53,874 nt of DNA from Hyphomicrobiaceae bacterium (GTDB lineage: Bacteria; Pseudomonadota; Alphaproteobacteria; Rhizobiales; Hyphomicrobiaceae): the NCBI GenBank assembly GCA_002919265.1, contig PKEY01000104.1:1-53874 (forward strand). Reading direction: 5' to 3'. The notes beneath the pieces were generated by a model. That model did not search any database. It had not been told where the DNA came from and was given only the letters and a program-made list of their open reading frames with translations. Positions 34,661 through 44,006 of the stretch are shown here, piece after piece. How positions within the stretch are numbered: the first letter of the stretch is position 1; each line of letters starts with the position of its first letter. A program made the translations under genes and the position numbers.

Positions 34661-35257
34661 GTGGCAGATCGAAACGCAGTGGCTCTGGCAAAACAGAACT
34701 TGAGATCCACTGCGAAACGCATCCGGGCCAGCCTGCCGCCTGATCTCCGCGACGAAGCTGCCCACCGGATTGCCGGACATGGCATCGGATTCGCTGGACT
34801 GCCTCAGGGCGCTGTTGTTGCGGGCTACATTGCGATAGGAGAGGAGATCGATCCGCTGCCACTCCTGCAGCGGATTAACCGGGAAGGCTATCGTCTTGCC
34901 TTGCCGCTTGTGCGAGAGAAGGGCGCGCCTCTCTCTTTTCGTGCGTGGCAGCCGGGTGATCCGCTTGCTGAGGCCCGTTGGGGCCTGCGTGAGCCTCTGC
35001 CGGATGCACCCGAGGTCGAGCCAGACGCGTTGCTCGTCCCGCTGCTTGCGTTCGATGCCCAAGGGTATCGGTTGGGCTATGGCGGTGGGTTCTATGATCG
35101 AACCATCGCGATGGCCCGATCTTCCAGAGGCCTTGTTGCAATAGGCCTCGCCTACGACGAACAAGAAGTGCCGGCGGTGCCCCGGCTTGATTTCGACCAG
35201 CGGCTCGATTGGGTGCTCACCCCATCCGGACCGCGCAACTGCGCAGAGGGTGAATGA
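34661..35257 (+). CDS. fau: 5-formyltetrahydrofolate cyclo-ligase
   Basis: Converts 5-formyltetrahydrofolate to methenyl-THF with ATP. The product (198 residues from GTG 34661) shows KQNLRSTAKRIRASL, GYIAIGEEIDPLPLL, the ATP loop LGYGGGFYDRTI and the C-terminal DQRLDWVLTP. The start is uncertain: no ATG is available; GTG 34661 follows GAAGGG by 12 bases, while TTG 34622 and GTG 34679 are alternatives. It lies directly after the 6S RNA, as in most proteobacteria, and overlaps the next gene by four bases. Confidence 0.9.
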   Translation: MADRNAVALAKQNLRSTAKRIRASLPPDLRDEAAHRIAGHGIGFAGLPQGAVVAGYIAIGEEIDPLPLLQRINREGYRLALPLVREKGAPLSFRAWQPGDPLAEARWGLREPLPDAPEVEPDALLVPLLAFDAQGYRLGYGGGFYDRTIAMARSSRGLVAIGLAYDEQEVPAVPRLDFDQRLDWVLTPSGPRNCAEGE

Positions 35258-36108
35258 GACTACTTTTCCTGGGTGATGTTGTTGGTCGTTCGGGCCGCAA
35301 AGCCGTTCTTGAGGCTCTTCCGGGGTTGCGTCGCCGCTACAGGCTCGACTTCGTCATCGTCAACGGCGAGAACGCAGCTGGCGGGTTCGGCATCACGGAG
35401 CAGATCGTCGAGGATCTGATTGGGGCCGGGGCTGACGTCATCACGCTTGGCAATCATGCCTTCGACCAGAAGGAGGCGCTGGTCTTCATCGAGCGGCATC
35501 CGCGCCTGCTGAGGCCCATCAATTTCCCGCCCGGAACGCCAGGCAAAGGAGCAGGGCTCTTCAAGGCAGCGAATGGAGCGGAAGTGCTCGTCATCAATGC
35601 TCTCGGCCGAGTGTTCATGACCGAAATCGACTGCCCGTTCCGCGCCATCGACCACGAGGTGAATGCGTGTGGCCTGAAACGCGGCTCGGCCGACGCCATA
35701 GTCATCGACTTCCACGCGGAGGCAACTTCCGAAAAGCAGGCCTTGGCCTACTTCCTGGATGGGCGCGTCACTGGAGTCGTTGGCACCCATACCCATGCGC
35801 CCACCGCGGACTACCGCATTCTGCCAGGCGGTACGGCCTATGTGTCTGATGTGGGTATGTGTGGCGACTACAACTCTGTGCTCGGCATGGACACGGCTGA
35901 GCCGATCAACCGGTTCCTGACCCGTATCCCGCGGGAGCGCTTCGAGCCGGCGCTTGGCCCGGCGACCATCTCGGGGTTTGCCATAGAGACGGATGACGCT
36001 TCCGGCCTGGCCGTGCGCGTCGGCGCGCTGCGGCTCGGTGGCGTGCTTTCCCCGATTGAGCCAACCTTCTGGGTCGAGGAGGAAGGCTCGAGCCCCGGTC
36101 ACAAGTGA
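35254..36108 (+). CDS. YmdB-type metallophosphoesterase (TIGR00282)
   Basis: The 284-residue product has the dimetal phosphodiesterase signature: FLGDVVGRSGRKA near 4-16, VNGENAAGG near 38-46, TLGNHAFDQ near 69-77 and GTHTHAPTADYRI near 178-190. The family hydrolyses 2',3'-cAMP or other cyclic nucleotides in tested members. Its ATG overlaps the fau stop (ATGA), giving translational coupling; the operon fau-ymdB is common. The last 15-20 residues extend past the usual length. Target in this genome unknown. Confidence 0.9.
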   Translation: MRLLFLGDVVGRSGRKAVLEALPGLRRRYRLDFVIVNGENAAGGFGITEQIVEDLIGAGADVITLGNHAFDQKEALVFIERHPRLLRPINFPPGTPGKGAGLFKAANGAEVLVINALGRVFMTEIDCPFRAIDHEVNACGLKRGSADAIVIDFHAEATSEKQALAYFLDGRVTGVVGTHTHAPTADYRILPGGTAYVSDVGMCGDYNSVLGMDTAEPINRFLTRIPRERFEPALGPATISGFAIETDDASGLAVRVGALRLGGVLSPIEPTFWVEEEGSSPGHK

Positions 36109-36284
36109 GGAGCGCAAGAGCTGGGGCTTCTGCCGCAGTAACGGTGGTCAAAGAGGGCAAATATTGCTTCCGACGCGGGAGGGATGGATTTCGCCTGTCC
36201 TCCCGAACTATAAGACGAGGGATCTCTGGACACGTCATACGAGAGCGGGCATCGCGTTGCTCGCCGATTAGCTAACACATAGCC

Positions 36285-37034
36285 ATGGCAGGACATTCGC
36301 AGTTCAAGAACATCATGCATCGCAAGGGCCGCCAGGATGCGGCCCGCGCCAAGCTGTTTGCCAAGCTGGCCCGCGAAATCACGGTCGCGGCGAAGTCGGG
36401 ATTGCCCGATCCGGCGCTGAATCCGCGTTTGCGGCTGGCCGTGCAGGCCGCCCGCGCCGAGAACATGCCGAAGGAGAACATCGAGCGGGCGATCAAGAAG
36501 GCACAGGGCGGGGATACCGAAAACTACGAGAACATTCGGTATGAGGGTTACGGCCCCGGCGGCGTGGCGATCATCGTCGAGGCGCTGACGGATAACAGGA
36601 ATCGTACCGGTGGCGCCGTGCGTGCCATCTTCACCAAGTATGGCGGCAATCTCGGTGCGACGGGCTCCGTATCCCATATGTTCGACCGCATCGGGGAGGT
36701 GGTCTACGACGCCGACAAGGCGAGCGCGGACGAAATGCTGGAAGCCGCCATCGAAGCCGGCGCCGACGACGTTCAGTCGGATGAAAACGGTCACGTGGTC
36801 ACGTGCGCCTTTGAGGCATTGGGCTCGGTCGCCAACGCGCTCGAAGAGAAATTCGGGCAGGCCCGTTCGGTCAAAGCCATCTGGCGTCCAAACATCACCA
36901 CCGCCATCGACGAGAGCAATGCCGAGACCGTGATGAAGCTCATCTCGGCCCTCGAAGACGACGACGACGTGCAGAACGTCTTCTCGAACTTCGAGGTCAG
37001 TGACGAGGTGATGGCGAAGCTCACGGCCGCGTAA
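36285..37034 (+). CDS. yebC: YebC/PmpR-family protein (TACO1 homologue)
   Basis: The 249-residue product starts [23 protein letters not shown], the family's invariant N-terminus, then [32 protein letters not shown] and [23 protein letters not shown]. Family members bind DNA as regulators or act on ribosomes stalled at proline runs; the two roles are not distinguishable here. It is 57 bases upstream of ruvC, the usual yebC-ruvC order of proteobacteria. Confidence 0.93.
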   Translation: MAGHSQFKNIMHRKGRQDAARAKLFAKLAREITVAAKSGLPDPALNPRLRLAVQAARAENMPKENIERAIKKAQGGDTENYENIRYEGYGPGGVAIIVEALTDNRNRTGGAVRAIFTKYGGNLGATGSVSHMFDRIGEVVYDADKASADEMLEAAIEAGADDVQSDENGHVVTCAFEALGSVANALEEKFGQARSVKAIWRPNITTAIDESNAETVMKLISALEDDDDVQNVFSNFEVSDEVMAKLTAA

Positions 37035-37090
37035 AGTCCGACAGCCGAACGTCGCGCGCGCAATCCCCGCATTCGTGATACTCAGATTGC

Positions 37091-37600
37091 ATGCGGGGAA
37101 ATTCGATTCGCATCATCGGCATCGACCCGGGGTTGAGGCGGACGGGGTGGGGCGTCATCGACTCTGATGGCGTACGACTCAGTTATGTCGCCTCGGGAAC
37201 GATCCAGTCAGACGGGGACGAGGAGCTCGCCTATCGCCTGCGTGAACTCTTCGATGGCCTTTCGAGCGTCATCGCCACCTTCAAGCCGCAAGAGGCCGCC
37301 GTCGAGGAAACCTTCGTCAACAAGGACGCCCGCGCCACGCTGAAGCTCGGCCAGGCGCGCGGCATGGCTCTGTTGGCACCCGCAATGAAGGGCCTGCGGA
37401 TCGCCGAGTATTCCCCCAATCTCATCAAGAAAACAGTGACCGGTACTGGGCACGGGGAGAAGCATCAGGTCCAGGCCATGATCGGCTACCTGCTGCCCAA
37501 GGCGAAGTTCGAGAGTGCGGATGAGGCGGACGCTCTCGCAATTGCCATCTGTCACGCGCATCACCGGCAATTCAGGCAGCTGTCCTCCATGATTTCATGA
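37091..37600 (+). CDS. ruvC: Holliday junction resolvase RuvC
   Basis: Cuts Holliday junctions symmetrically. The 169-residue protein has the RNase-H-like acidic site: [15 protein letters not shown] near 9-23, [22 protein letters not shown] near 70-91, and [15 protein letters not shown] near the C-terminus. Start at ATG 37091 has no clear binding site but matches family length. The next gene, an HNH-like protein, follows after 11 bases. Confidence 0.95.
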   Translation: MRGNSIRIIGIDPGLRRTGWGVIDSDGVRLSYVASGTIQSDGDEELAYRLRELFDGLSSVIATFKPQEAAVEETFVNKDARATLKLGQARGMALLAPAMKGLRIAEYSPNLIKKTVTGTGHGEKHQVQAMIGYLLPKAKFESADEADALAIAICHAHHRQFRQLSSMIS

Positions 37601-37611
37601 GGGAGGTTGCG

Positions 37612-38061
37612 ATGCCAAAGAAGTATCAGCTCCCCGACTTTCTACAGGGGCGCGTACCGGAAGTAGTTTATGATCGGTGGCTTGAGAGAAAGGCGAGAGC
37701 GCACGTGAGGCGTGATCGAAAGCGCAATAACGACACGGCCACCAGACAGGCCTATAAAGAGGCCATCCACCGCGCCGTTCTCCTGTCCGGAGGGAGAGAT
37801 TGGTACACGGGTGAAGACCTGGCATGGGAGCTCATTAGCTCCTACAACAATGAGGAGTCCAGGATCGGTAGGCGTAAATACAAAGCAGCTTTCGCTCTAC
37901 TGCCTACCGTAGATCACGTTGGCGACGGGCTCGGGCCCGCTGATTTCCGGATTTGTGCTTGGCGGACCAATGACGCCAAAAACGACCTCAGCTACCAGGA
38001 GTTCGTCGAGCTTTGCCAACGAGTTGTCGAGTTCAGCAATCGGCAGGTGGCTAACCTATGA
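37612..38061 (+). CDS. HNH-nuclease-like protein inserted between ruvC and ruvA
   Basis: A 149-residue protein with no named family that I can assign. Residues 1-55 are basic and helical (VYDRWLERKARAHVRRDRKRNN). Residues 60-135 resemble a zinc-free HNH endonuclease: WYTGEDLAWELIS, then LPTVDHV with Asp101-His102, then CAWRTNDAKNDLS with Asn120 and Lys123. The third histidine of a canonical HNH is not obvious. ATG 37612 follows GGGAGG by five bases, and its stop overlaps the ruvA ATG by four bases, so it is coupled to both neighbours. The DNA looks somewhat more AT-rich than ruvC and ruvA. It may be an accessory branched-DNA nuclease or a domesticated selfish endonuclease; both are inference. 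Confidence 0.7.
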   Translation: MPKKYQLPDFLQGRVPEVVYDRWLERKARAHVRRDRKRNNDTATRQAYKEAIHRAVLLSGGRDWYTGEDLAWELISSYNNEESRIGRRKYKAAFALLPTVDHVGDGLGPADFRICAWRTNDAKNDLSYQEFVELCQRVVEFSNRQVANL

Positions 38062-38687
38062 TCGGCCGGCTCAGGGGTAGGGTGGACGCCATCGGTGAGG
38101 GCCACCTGATCGTGGATGTGCATGGCGTCGGATACGAGGTGCAGGCCTCGGCCCGGACGCTGCGCTCGCTCACGCTCGGCGACGAGGTGACGCTCTCAAT
38201 CGAGACGCAAGTGCGGGAGGATGCCATCCGCCTGTTCGGCTTCACCAGCGAAGTCGAACGCGCTTGGTTTCGGTTGCTTCAGTCCGTCCAGGGTGTGGGC
38301 TCCAAGGTGGCGCTGGGGATACTCGGCACGTTGTCCACACAGGATCTCGCCAACGCCATCGCGCTCGGCAATTGGGCTGCCATCGAGCAGGCGCCGGGCG
38401 TCGGCAAGAAGTTGGCGCAGCGGGTGGTTGCTGAGCTGAGAGAGAAAGCGCCGCAGCTTTCGATCAGCAGTGTCAACGTTCCGCCCCCAAGGCCGGGTAA
38501 CGGCCAGAGCTGGGCCGCCACCCCGCCGGAGAACAATGCCGCTGCCGAAGCGATCTCGGCTTTGACCAATCTTGGCTACCAGCCGCAACAGGCCGCCGCT
38601 GCAATCGCCAGCGCAATGGGTGAGCTCGGTGAAACGGCAGACGTGGCTCAGCTCATCAAGCGCGGATTGAAAGAGCTGGCCAAATAG
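38058..38687 (+). CDS. ruvA: Holliday junction branch migration protein RuvA
   Basis: Tetramer that holds the four-way junction for RuvB. The 209-residue product has the OB-fold N-terminus (MIGRLRGRVDAIGEGHLIVDVHGVGYEV), the helix-hairpin-helix pair (LLQSVQGVGSKVALGIL and EQAPGVGKKLAQRVVAEL), a Pro/Gly linker and domain III (ALTNLGYQPQQAAAAIASA). Its start overlaps the stop of the HNH-like gene. Length is typical. Confidence 0.95.
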   Translation: MIGRLRGRVDAIGEGHLIVDVHGVGYEVQASARTLRSLTLGDEVTLSIETQVREDAIRLFGFTSEVERAWFRLLQSVQGVGSKVALGILGTLSTQDLANAIALGNWAAIEQAPGVGKKLAQRVVAELREKAPQLSISSVNVPPPRPGNGQSWAATPPENNAAAEAISALTNLGYQPQQAAAAIASAMGELGETADVAQLIKRGLKELAK

Positions 38688-38694
38688 CAGGTGG

Positions 38695-39129
38695 ATGATG
38701 GACGGACTTGGCAACGGTCAGCGCGCATTGTGGACGTTTCTGTTTTACACACTGGTAGGTCCGTTCATCGGTGCAATGTTGATCGCTCTGGTGGGACCGC
38801 TGGCGGGGCTCGCCGGCTTTTTTCCTGAGACCGCGGCACGCGGCGTAGGCGGGTTTCTTTCGGCAACCGCCTGGACGGCGATGTTTGCCTATGTTTGGGC
38901 AGCACCGGCGGCAGCGCTTGCCGCGATCGGTCTGTTGCCCTTCGTTTTCCGAAACGGTGCCTTCGGGTGGATCGCCGCGGCTGTTGCCGGCGTGATCGCC
39001 TTCGCGATCATTGCCGTTCTTTTCACGCTGCCCGAGGCAAGGCTCGTTCCGTATCTCGCGTTTCTCGCCGGTGTGGTTTCCATTCTGTGCCGCTGGGTGC
39101 TTGTGCGGTTTGGCGTGTTGCTGACCTGA
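38695..39129 (+). CDS. hypothetical four-helix membrane protein between ruvA and ruvB
   Basis: The 144-residue protein has four hydrophobic helices (about 13-40, 60-84, 90-111 and 117-137), a Lys/Arg-poor loop pattern, and no recognisable domain. It starts seven bases after the ruvA stop (ATGATG at 38695, GAGCAGGTGG-like site), and ruvB follows 79 bases after its stop. Placement inside the ruv operon is unusual. A role in DNA repair cannot be deduced from a membrane protein of this sort; it may simply be co-transcribed. Confidence 0.75.
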   Translation: MMDGLGNGQRALWTFLFYTLVGPFIGAMLIALVGPLAGLAGFFPETAARGVGGFLSATAWTAMFAYVWAAPAAALAAIGLLPFVFRNGAFGWIAAAVAGVIAFAIIAVLFTLPEARLVPYLAFLAGVVSILCRWVLVRFGVLLT

Positions 39130-39208
39130 ACTTAGGGTCACTCTCTACTTGAATTGTGCTAGTGCTTGTGCCGAGCACGAATCACGAACAGATGCGGGGG
39201 AAGGCGTT

Positions 39209-40309
39209 ATGACGGACCGCCTCGTCACCGGCGCCAAGCGCGAATCCGACGCCTTCGAGGCAACCATCCGCCCACAGTCTCTCGACGAGTTCATCGGACA
39301 GGAGCAGGCGCGCGCCAATCTCAAGGTTTTCATCCAGGCAGCGCGTGAGCGGGGTGAGGCGCTCGATCACGTGCTGTTTGCCGGCCCGCCCGGCCTCGGC
39401 AAAACGACGTTGGCGCAGATCATGGCGAAGGAATTGGGCGTCGGCTTCAGGGCGACGTCAGGCCCCGTCCTTTCCAAGCCTGGCGATCTTGCGGCGCTGC
39501 TCACCAACCTCGAGGAACGGGACGTTCTTTTCATAGACGAGATCCACCGCCTCAACCCGACGGTCGAAGAAATCCTTTATCCGGCCATGGAGGATTTCCA
39601 GCTCGACCTGATTATCGGTGAAGGCCCGGCGGCGCGCTCGGTGCGCATTGATCTCCCGAAGTTCACTTTGGTCGGCGCGACCACCCGTGCCGGTCTTCTG
39701 ACGACGCCGTTGCGCGATAGGTTCGGCATTCCGATCCGGCTCAATTTCTATTCGGTCGAGGAGTTGGAACGCGTGGTGACCCGCGGCGCCCGAGTGCTCG
39801 GCGCGAAAATTACTCCGGAAGGCGCTCGGGAAATCGCGCGCCGGTCGCGGGGAACACCGCGTATTGCGGGCCGGCTGCTCCGTCGCGTGCGGGATTTTGC
39901 GGCCGTCGCCAATTCCGATGTCATCGACGCGCAGATCGCAGATACGGCCTTGCGGGCGCTCGAGGTGGACAGCGCCGGGCTCGATGCGCTCGACCACCGT
40001 TATCTCAAGTGCATCGCCATCAATTACAACGGTGGGCCTGTTGGCATTGAAACAATTGCTGCGGCGCTGTCCGAACCGCGCGATGCGCTCGAAGAGATCG
40101 TCGAGCCATACTTGTTACAGCAAGGCTTTATCGGCCGTACGCCCCGTGGACGCATTGTGACGCTGAAAGCATACCGTCACCTGGGCCTGACAGGCCCGGC
40201 GCACGCTGCCTCATCGCAAATGGATCTGCTTGAGGGCGGCGAGGAGGATCGGGAGCAAGACGAACGAGCCCGCATGAGTGCTCGCGACCGCGGCTCCAGA
40301 TTGAGTTAA
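39209..40309 (+). CDS. ruvB: Holliday junction branch migration ATPase RuvB
   Basis: Hexameric motor that drives branch migration with RuvA. The 366-residue product (ATG 39209 after GGGGGAAGG) begins [23 protein letters not shown], has Walker [10 protein letters not shown] near 56-64, Walker [11 protein letters not shown] near 103-112, sensor 1 [13 protein letters not shown] near 151-163, and the C-terminal winged helix with [31 protein letters not shown] charged tail follows to the stop. It closes the ruv operon. Confidence 0.96.
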   Translation: MTDRLVTGAKRESDAFEATIRPQSLDEFIGQEQARANLKVFIQAARERGEALDHVLFAGPPGLGKTTLAQIMAKELGVGFRATSGPVLSKPGDLAALLTNLEERDVLFIDEIHRLNPTVEEILYPAMEDFQLDLIIGEGPAARSVRIDLPKFTLVGATTRAGLLTTPLRDRFGIPIRLNFYSVEELERVVTRGARVLGAKITPEGAREIARRSRGTPRIAGRLLRRVRDFAAVANSDVIDAQIADTALRALEVDSAGLDALDHRYLKCIAINYNGGPVGIETIAAALSEPRDALEEIVEPYLLQQGFIGRTPRGRIVTLKAYRHLGLTGPAHAASSQMDLLEGGEEDREQDERARMSARDRGSRLS

Positions 40310-40361
40310 TCTCAGGTTGAAATGATGTCGCCCGGAGATCCGGGCTCCCAAGGAGTGTGCG

Positions 40362-41303
40362 GTGGTCGGAGAGGGTAGGCCGGGAAGTGGTAGCCCGGCT
40401 AGTGGGGTTGCGGCGGCGGAAATTTCTCAGCCTAACAACACGGCTGGCATTCTGTTCATGCTGGCGGCGATGGCGAGCTTCTCCTGCGGGGACTCGCTCA
40501 TGAAGCTGTCGGCCACCTCCATCCCCACCGGCGAACTCATCTGCCTGCGCGCAACGCTCATGGGATTGGCGGGGGTCACCTACGCCTTTTTCTCGGGGGC
40601 ACTTCGCGACTTTTGGAAATTGTTCGCGCGCTCGATGGTTCTGCGGGCGATCGGGGACGTCGGTGGCGCGATCGCCTACCAATCGGCTCTCGCGCGGATG
40701 GCCTTTGCCGATCTCGTAGCCATCAATCAGATTAACCCCTTGGTCGTGACAGCCGCTTCCGCGGTTTTCCTCGGCGAGCGCGTCGGCTGGCGGCGCTGGA
40801 CGGCGGCCGGCGTGGGTTTCCTTGGCGTGCTTCTCATCATTCGGCCAGGAACCAGCGCCTTCAACTGGTGGAGCATCGTCGCCATCATCTCCGTGCTTTT
40901 CGCCACGCTAAGGGACGTGTCCACCAAGACGATCGATCACACCATTCCTGCCGTGCTCATCATGGTCTTTTCATCAAGCGCGGTCGCGCTCGGCGGGTTG
41001 ACGCTGTCCTTGTTTGAGAGCTGGCGGTGGCCGGAATCTCACGTCCTGTTGCAAATCGTGGGCGCGAGCGCCTTTTCGCTGACCGGCCACATCTGCATCA
41101 TCACCGCTATCAGAAAAGGCGAGCTATCGGCCGTGGCGCCGTTTCGGTACTCTATTCTGATCTGGGCGCTCGTCCTTGGCGTGGCGATCTGGGGGCATTT
41201 GCCCGATCTCCCAACCTTCATCGGTATGGCCATCGTGTCGGGAGCGGGCATCTATACCTTCCGGCGCGAGATGATCGTCCGCCGGATGAATGCCCGCCGC
41301 TAG
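40362..41303 (+). CDS. EamA/DMT-family membrane transporter
   Basis: A 313-residue inner-membrane protein with two EamA repeats of five helices each: LFMLAAMASFSCGDSLMK ..., LAVAINQINPLVVTAASAVFLGE (repeat one, ending FLGERVGWRRW) and VALGGLTLSLFES ... RYSILIWALVLGVAIWG (repeat two). Such proteins export amino acids, nucleosides or drugs; substrate not visible. The GTG 40362 follows AAGGAG by six bases. It ends 14 bases from the convergent aminotransferase. Confidence 0.9.
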   Translation: MVGEGRPGSGSPASGVAAAEISQPNNTAGILFMLAAMASFSCGDSLMKLSATSIPTGELICLRATLMGLAGVTYAFFSGALRDFWKLFARSMVLRAIGDVGGAIAYQSALARMAFADLVAINQINPLVVTAASAVFLGERVGWRRWTAAGVGFLGVLLIIRPGTSAFNWWSIVAIISVLFATLRDVSTKTIDHTIPAVLIMVFSSSAVALGGLTLSLFESWRWPESHVLLQIVGASAFSLTGHICIITAIRKGELSAVAPFRYSILIWALVLGVAIWGHLPDLPTFIGMAIVSGAGIYTFRREMIVRRMNARR

Positions 41304-41316
41304 TGTGCCGATCAGG

Positions 41317-42678
41317 TTAATCCAGTTGCGCCAGAACGCCTGCGTAGTCTTCCAGGAAGCCCTCGAACGCGGCGACAAGCCTGTCGTGGTCGCTTTCCGT
41401 GTGCGGAAGCGAAAGGCTCATGAACCCGCGCGGGGCTGTGTAGAAGCCACGCAGATTGAGCTCGAGGTGGAGGAGTCTGCGCGCATCCGCCGGCGCCGAT
41501 GCGTGGTCTGACGGCCGCCGAATGGGTTTCCTCGTCGGATGGACGCAGAGCATCGAGCCGCGTCCCAGTACCTGCATTGGGACATTGTGCTTGTCGATCA
41601 ATGCATTGAGCCGCTGCCGCAGCCCGTCGCCGCTGGCGTTAAGTTCCTCCGCACGCGCAGGGGTGAAGACTTTCTCTAATCCCGCCACTCCAGCAGCCAT
41701 GGTCAGCACGTTGTTGTTATATGTGCCGGAGTGCATGAACCCGTCCTTGCGCGTCGGATCGAGCAGGCCCATCAGCTCGCGGCGGCCACCGAAGGCGCCG
41801 AAGGTGACGCCTCCTCCGAGATACTTTCCGAACGACACAAGGTCCGGCGTAAAGCCGAGCGCGCCATGCAGACCGCCGGGCGCGAGCCGCGAGGTCATCA
41901 CCTCATCGAAGATCAGCACGATACCGTGCCGCTCTGTCTCGCGCCTCAGTACATCAAGAAATTCGCGGTCCGCGGGGATGCAGCCGCCCGCCCCCATCAT
42001 GGGCTCGACGATGACGGCGGCCAGCTTGCCCGCGTTTTGGGAGATGAGTTGTTGGGTTCCCTCCGGATCGTTGTACTCGCCGACCACGTACTCGAATGGA
42101 GCGTTCACGCGTGAGCCGCCGTTGGCAAATGCCAGAAATCCGCCGTGGTAAGCGCCGTTGAAGACCATGATAGCGTCCCGCCCAGTCGCCGCTCGCGCAA
42201 GGCTCAGACACATCAGGTTCGCTTCCGTGCCTGAATTGCAGAAGCGCACCAGCTCGACCGCCGGGAAACGTTCGCACATAAGCTCGGCGAGCCGCGCCTC
42301 GTACGCGTTGGGGCCGCCTAGCACCAGGCCTCCCGAAAGCGCCTCCTGAATTGCTGCCGCGATCGCTGGCTCGGAGTGGCCATAAAGGCCGGCTGTATAT
42401 TCACCAAGATAATCAGTGTACAAATGACCGTCGAGATCGGTGAGGCGGACACCCTCGCCCCTCACGATCACCACCGGGAACGGATCATAATGCAAAATCG
42501 TTCGTGTATTTCCGCCCGGCATATTGTGGGCGGCTGCTTCGAAACGCGCTTTGCTTTTTGGATTTGCAGCAATGTAGCGAGCCTCGACGTCCGCGAGTGC
42601 AGCGGAAAGGCTGATATTTTGCAAGGGATGAGCTGAGTTCGCCAAAGCACCATCTCCGTCGGTCTGGAACTGCCGCAA
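41317..42678 (-). CDS. class III aminotransferase, glutamate-1-semialdehyde aminomutase-like
   Basis: The 453-residue PLP protein has NMPGGNTRTILHYDPFP near 49-65, a GTEANLMCLSLARAATG stretch, the MGAGGCIPA and LIFDEVMTSRLAPGG segments of the PLP site, and the Schiff-base lysine in SFGKYLGGGVTFGAFGG. This subgroup resembles HemL but lacks the strict aminomutase context, and real substrates vary. It starts with TTG at 42678; no ATG or GTG precedes it in frame, and the N-terminal 30 residues are uncertain. It stands alone and convergent with the EamA transporter. Confidence 0.85.
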   Translation of the reverse strand: MRQFQTDGDGALANSAHPLQNISLSAALADVEARYIAANPKSKARFEAAAHNMPGGNTRTILHYDPFPVVIVRGEGVRLTDLDGHLYTDYLGEYTAGLYGHSEPAIAAAIQEALSGGLVLGGPNAYEARLAELMCERFPAVELVRFCNSGTEANLMCLSLARAATGRDAIMVFNGAYHGGFLAFANGGSRVNAPFEYVVGEYNDPEGTQQLISQNAGKLAAVIVEPMMGAGGCIPADREFLDVLRRETERHGIVLIFDEVMTSRLAPGGLHGALGFTPDLVSFGKYLGGGVTFGAFGGRRELMGLLDPTRKDGFMHSGTYNNNVLTMAAGVAGLEKVFTPARAEELNASGDGLRQRLNALIDKHNVPMQVLGRGSMLCVHPTRKPIRRPSDHASAPADARRLLHLELNLRGFYTAPRGFMSLSLPHTESDHDRLVAAFEGFLEDYAGVLAQLD

Positions 42679-43070
42679 AGCGAAGTCTCGGCTCGCCGGC
42701 TGCCGCTTGTCAATCGGAGGGCCTTAGGCATTCAGCAACCGTCACCTAGCTAACAAATGGCCGCCAACCACTTGTTGATTTGCCACTGCGAATGTTCCTC
42801 CCCAAGCGCGCAGCTTACTGCTCCTCAACCGTGTGGCGCGATATTCACACTGTTCGCGAATTTGATCTGCAAAGGGATGGATCTCTTTTCCTGGCTCTTG
42901 CGTTGCGCAGCCAAAAGAGCGGTCATGGGTAGGAAGATCTGGGCAACGAGCAAACTGCTTGTCGCGGCTGCGTGTCTTTAAGGAGTTCAGTTCGTTCGTG
43001 TTGGACCGGTTTTCAGTGCCTTGTTCGCGTTTGTCTGTTTCGGTTCCTGTGTGGAGAGTGGAGGTGGTCG
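42679..43070. other. non-coding stretch before the L,D-transpeptidase gene
   Basis: About 390 bases between divergent genes. I see no RNA gene, repeat or named operator. A frame at 42757-42981 on the plus strand encodes a Cys/Leu-rich 74-residue peptide unlike a real protein and is not reported. The promoters of both flanking genes should lie here, but no hexamer pair stood out. Confidence 0.5.
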
Positions 43071-43862
43071 ATGAGGTTGCGTTCTGCGATGGGGGTTGCG
43101 CTTGCTGGCGTCATATTTCTGATCTCGCCTGCCGCAGCCAACCCGATCGGTTCCCCCACTGAGCCTGCCGCCGGCCGGTCTGTTTCGGAAGCCGCCGTCG
43201 TTTCTCCGGATGCAACCAAGGCGGACCAAACGAGTTCGGCTGGCGCCGATCGAGTGGAGTCAAACCAACCGAACTCTGAGGAGGGCGCCGCAGCCCCATC
43301 TTTTGTAACGCCCGCTTCTCTCCACGTGCCCGTGCCGGAGCGCAATCAGTTCAAACCGAAGATCACCCTTAAGGCCATTGTCGACCTGACGAAACAGCGG
43401 ATGACCGTTATCAGTCACGACAAGGTTCTGCACGTGTGGCCCATCTCGTCGGGGCGCAGCGGATACCAGACGCCCAACGGCGTTTACCATCCGCAGTGGC
43501 GGGCGCGCATGTGGTACTCAAGGCAGTATGACAACGCGCCGATGCCGTACGCGGTGTTTTTCCATCGGGGCTACGCTGTCCACGGCACCTACGCCACAGG
43601 TTTGCTCGGCCGACCGGCCTCTCACGGGTGCATCCGCCTGTCGAACAAGAACGCTGCCACCTTCTTCAAGCTGGTCGAGCAGCACGGCATGGAATCCACG
43701 CAAATCGTCGTGCAGGGAAAGGCCAACGTCGGTCCTCCGAAGGTCGCCAAGGGCAGGGGCCGGCAAATTGACCCGCGCCGCGTGGTCAATCAGCGGCCAC
43801 CAGCTCCGCGGGGCTATGTGAGCTACCGTTACGGTGCCCCGTCACCCTGGTGGACCTGGTGA
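43071..43862 (+). CDS. L,D-transpeptidase (YkuD domain), exported
   Basis: Forms L,D-crosslinks in peptidoglycan or attaches lipoproteins to it. The 263-residue product starts with a signal peptide (MRLRSAMGVALAGVIFLISPAAA), a Ser/Thr/Ala-rich spacer (about 25-95), then the YkuD domain (about 100-215): RMTVISHDKVLHVWPISSG, the active-site motif HGTYATGLLGRPASHGCIRLS near 176-196 with the catalytic Cys in SHGC. A Pro/Arg-rich tail follows. ATG 43071 follows GGAGG by six bases. It is followed by a strong terminator. Confidence 0.92.
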   Translation: MRLRSAMGVALAGVIFLISPAAANPIGSPTEPAAGRSVSEAAVVSPDATKADQTSSAGADRVESNQPNSEEGAAAPSFVTPASLHVPVPERNQFKPKITLKAIVDLTKQRMTVISHDKVLHVWPISSGRSGYQTPNGVYHPQWRARMWYSRQYDNAPMPYAVFFHRGYAVHGTYATGLLGRPASHGCIRLSNKNAATFFKLVEQHGMESTQIVVQGKANVGPPKVAKGRGRQIDPRRVVNQRPPAPRGYVSYRYGAPSPWWTW

Positions 43863-43871
43863 AGAAATATT

Positions 43872-43905
43872 GGGCCTGCCAGTATTGTTGGCGGGCCCTT
43901 CAATT
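43872..43905 (+). terminator. intrinsic terminator of the L,D-transpeptidase gene
   Basis: A ten-base stem (GGGCCTGCCA at 43872-43881 with TGGCGGGCCC at 43889-43898, one G-T pair) with a seven-base loop, followed by TTCAATTAT, ten bases after the stop codon. Confidence 0.65.
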
Positions 43906-44006
43906 ATGCATCCCTCCGGTACTTGTTGAAGACTTGCACAGTTCTGTGCTTTCCTTGAGCGACAGCAGCTCGCCTTTTGGGAAAGCTGTTTGTGCGAGGG
44001 CGCTGC

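Noticed and set aside
42757-42981. 74-codon frame in the gap before the L,D-transpeptidase gene
   Set aside because: Cys/Leu-rich product without binding site or known pattern; treated as non-coding.
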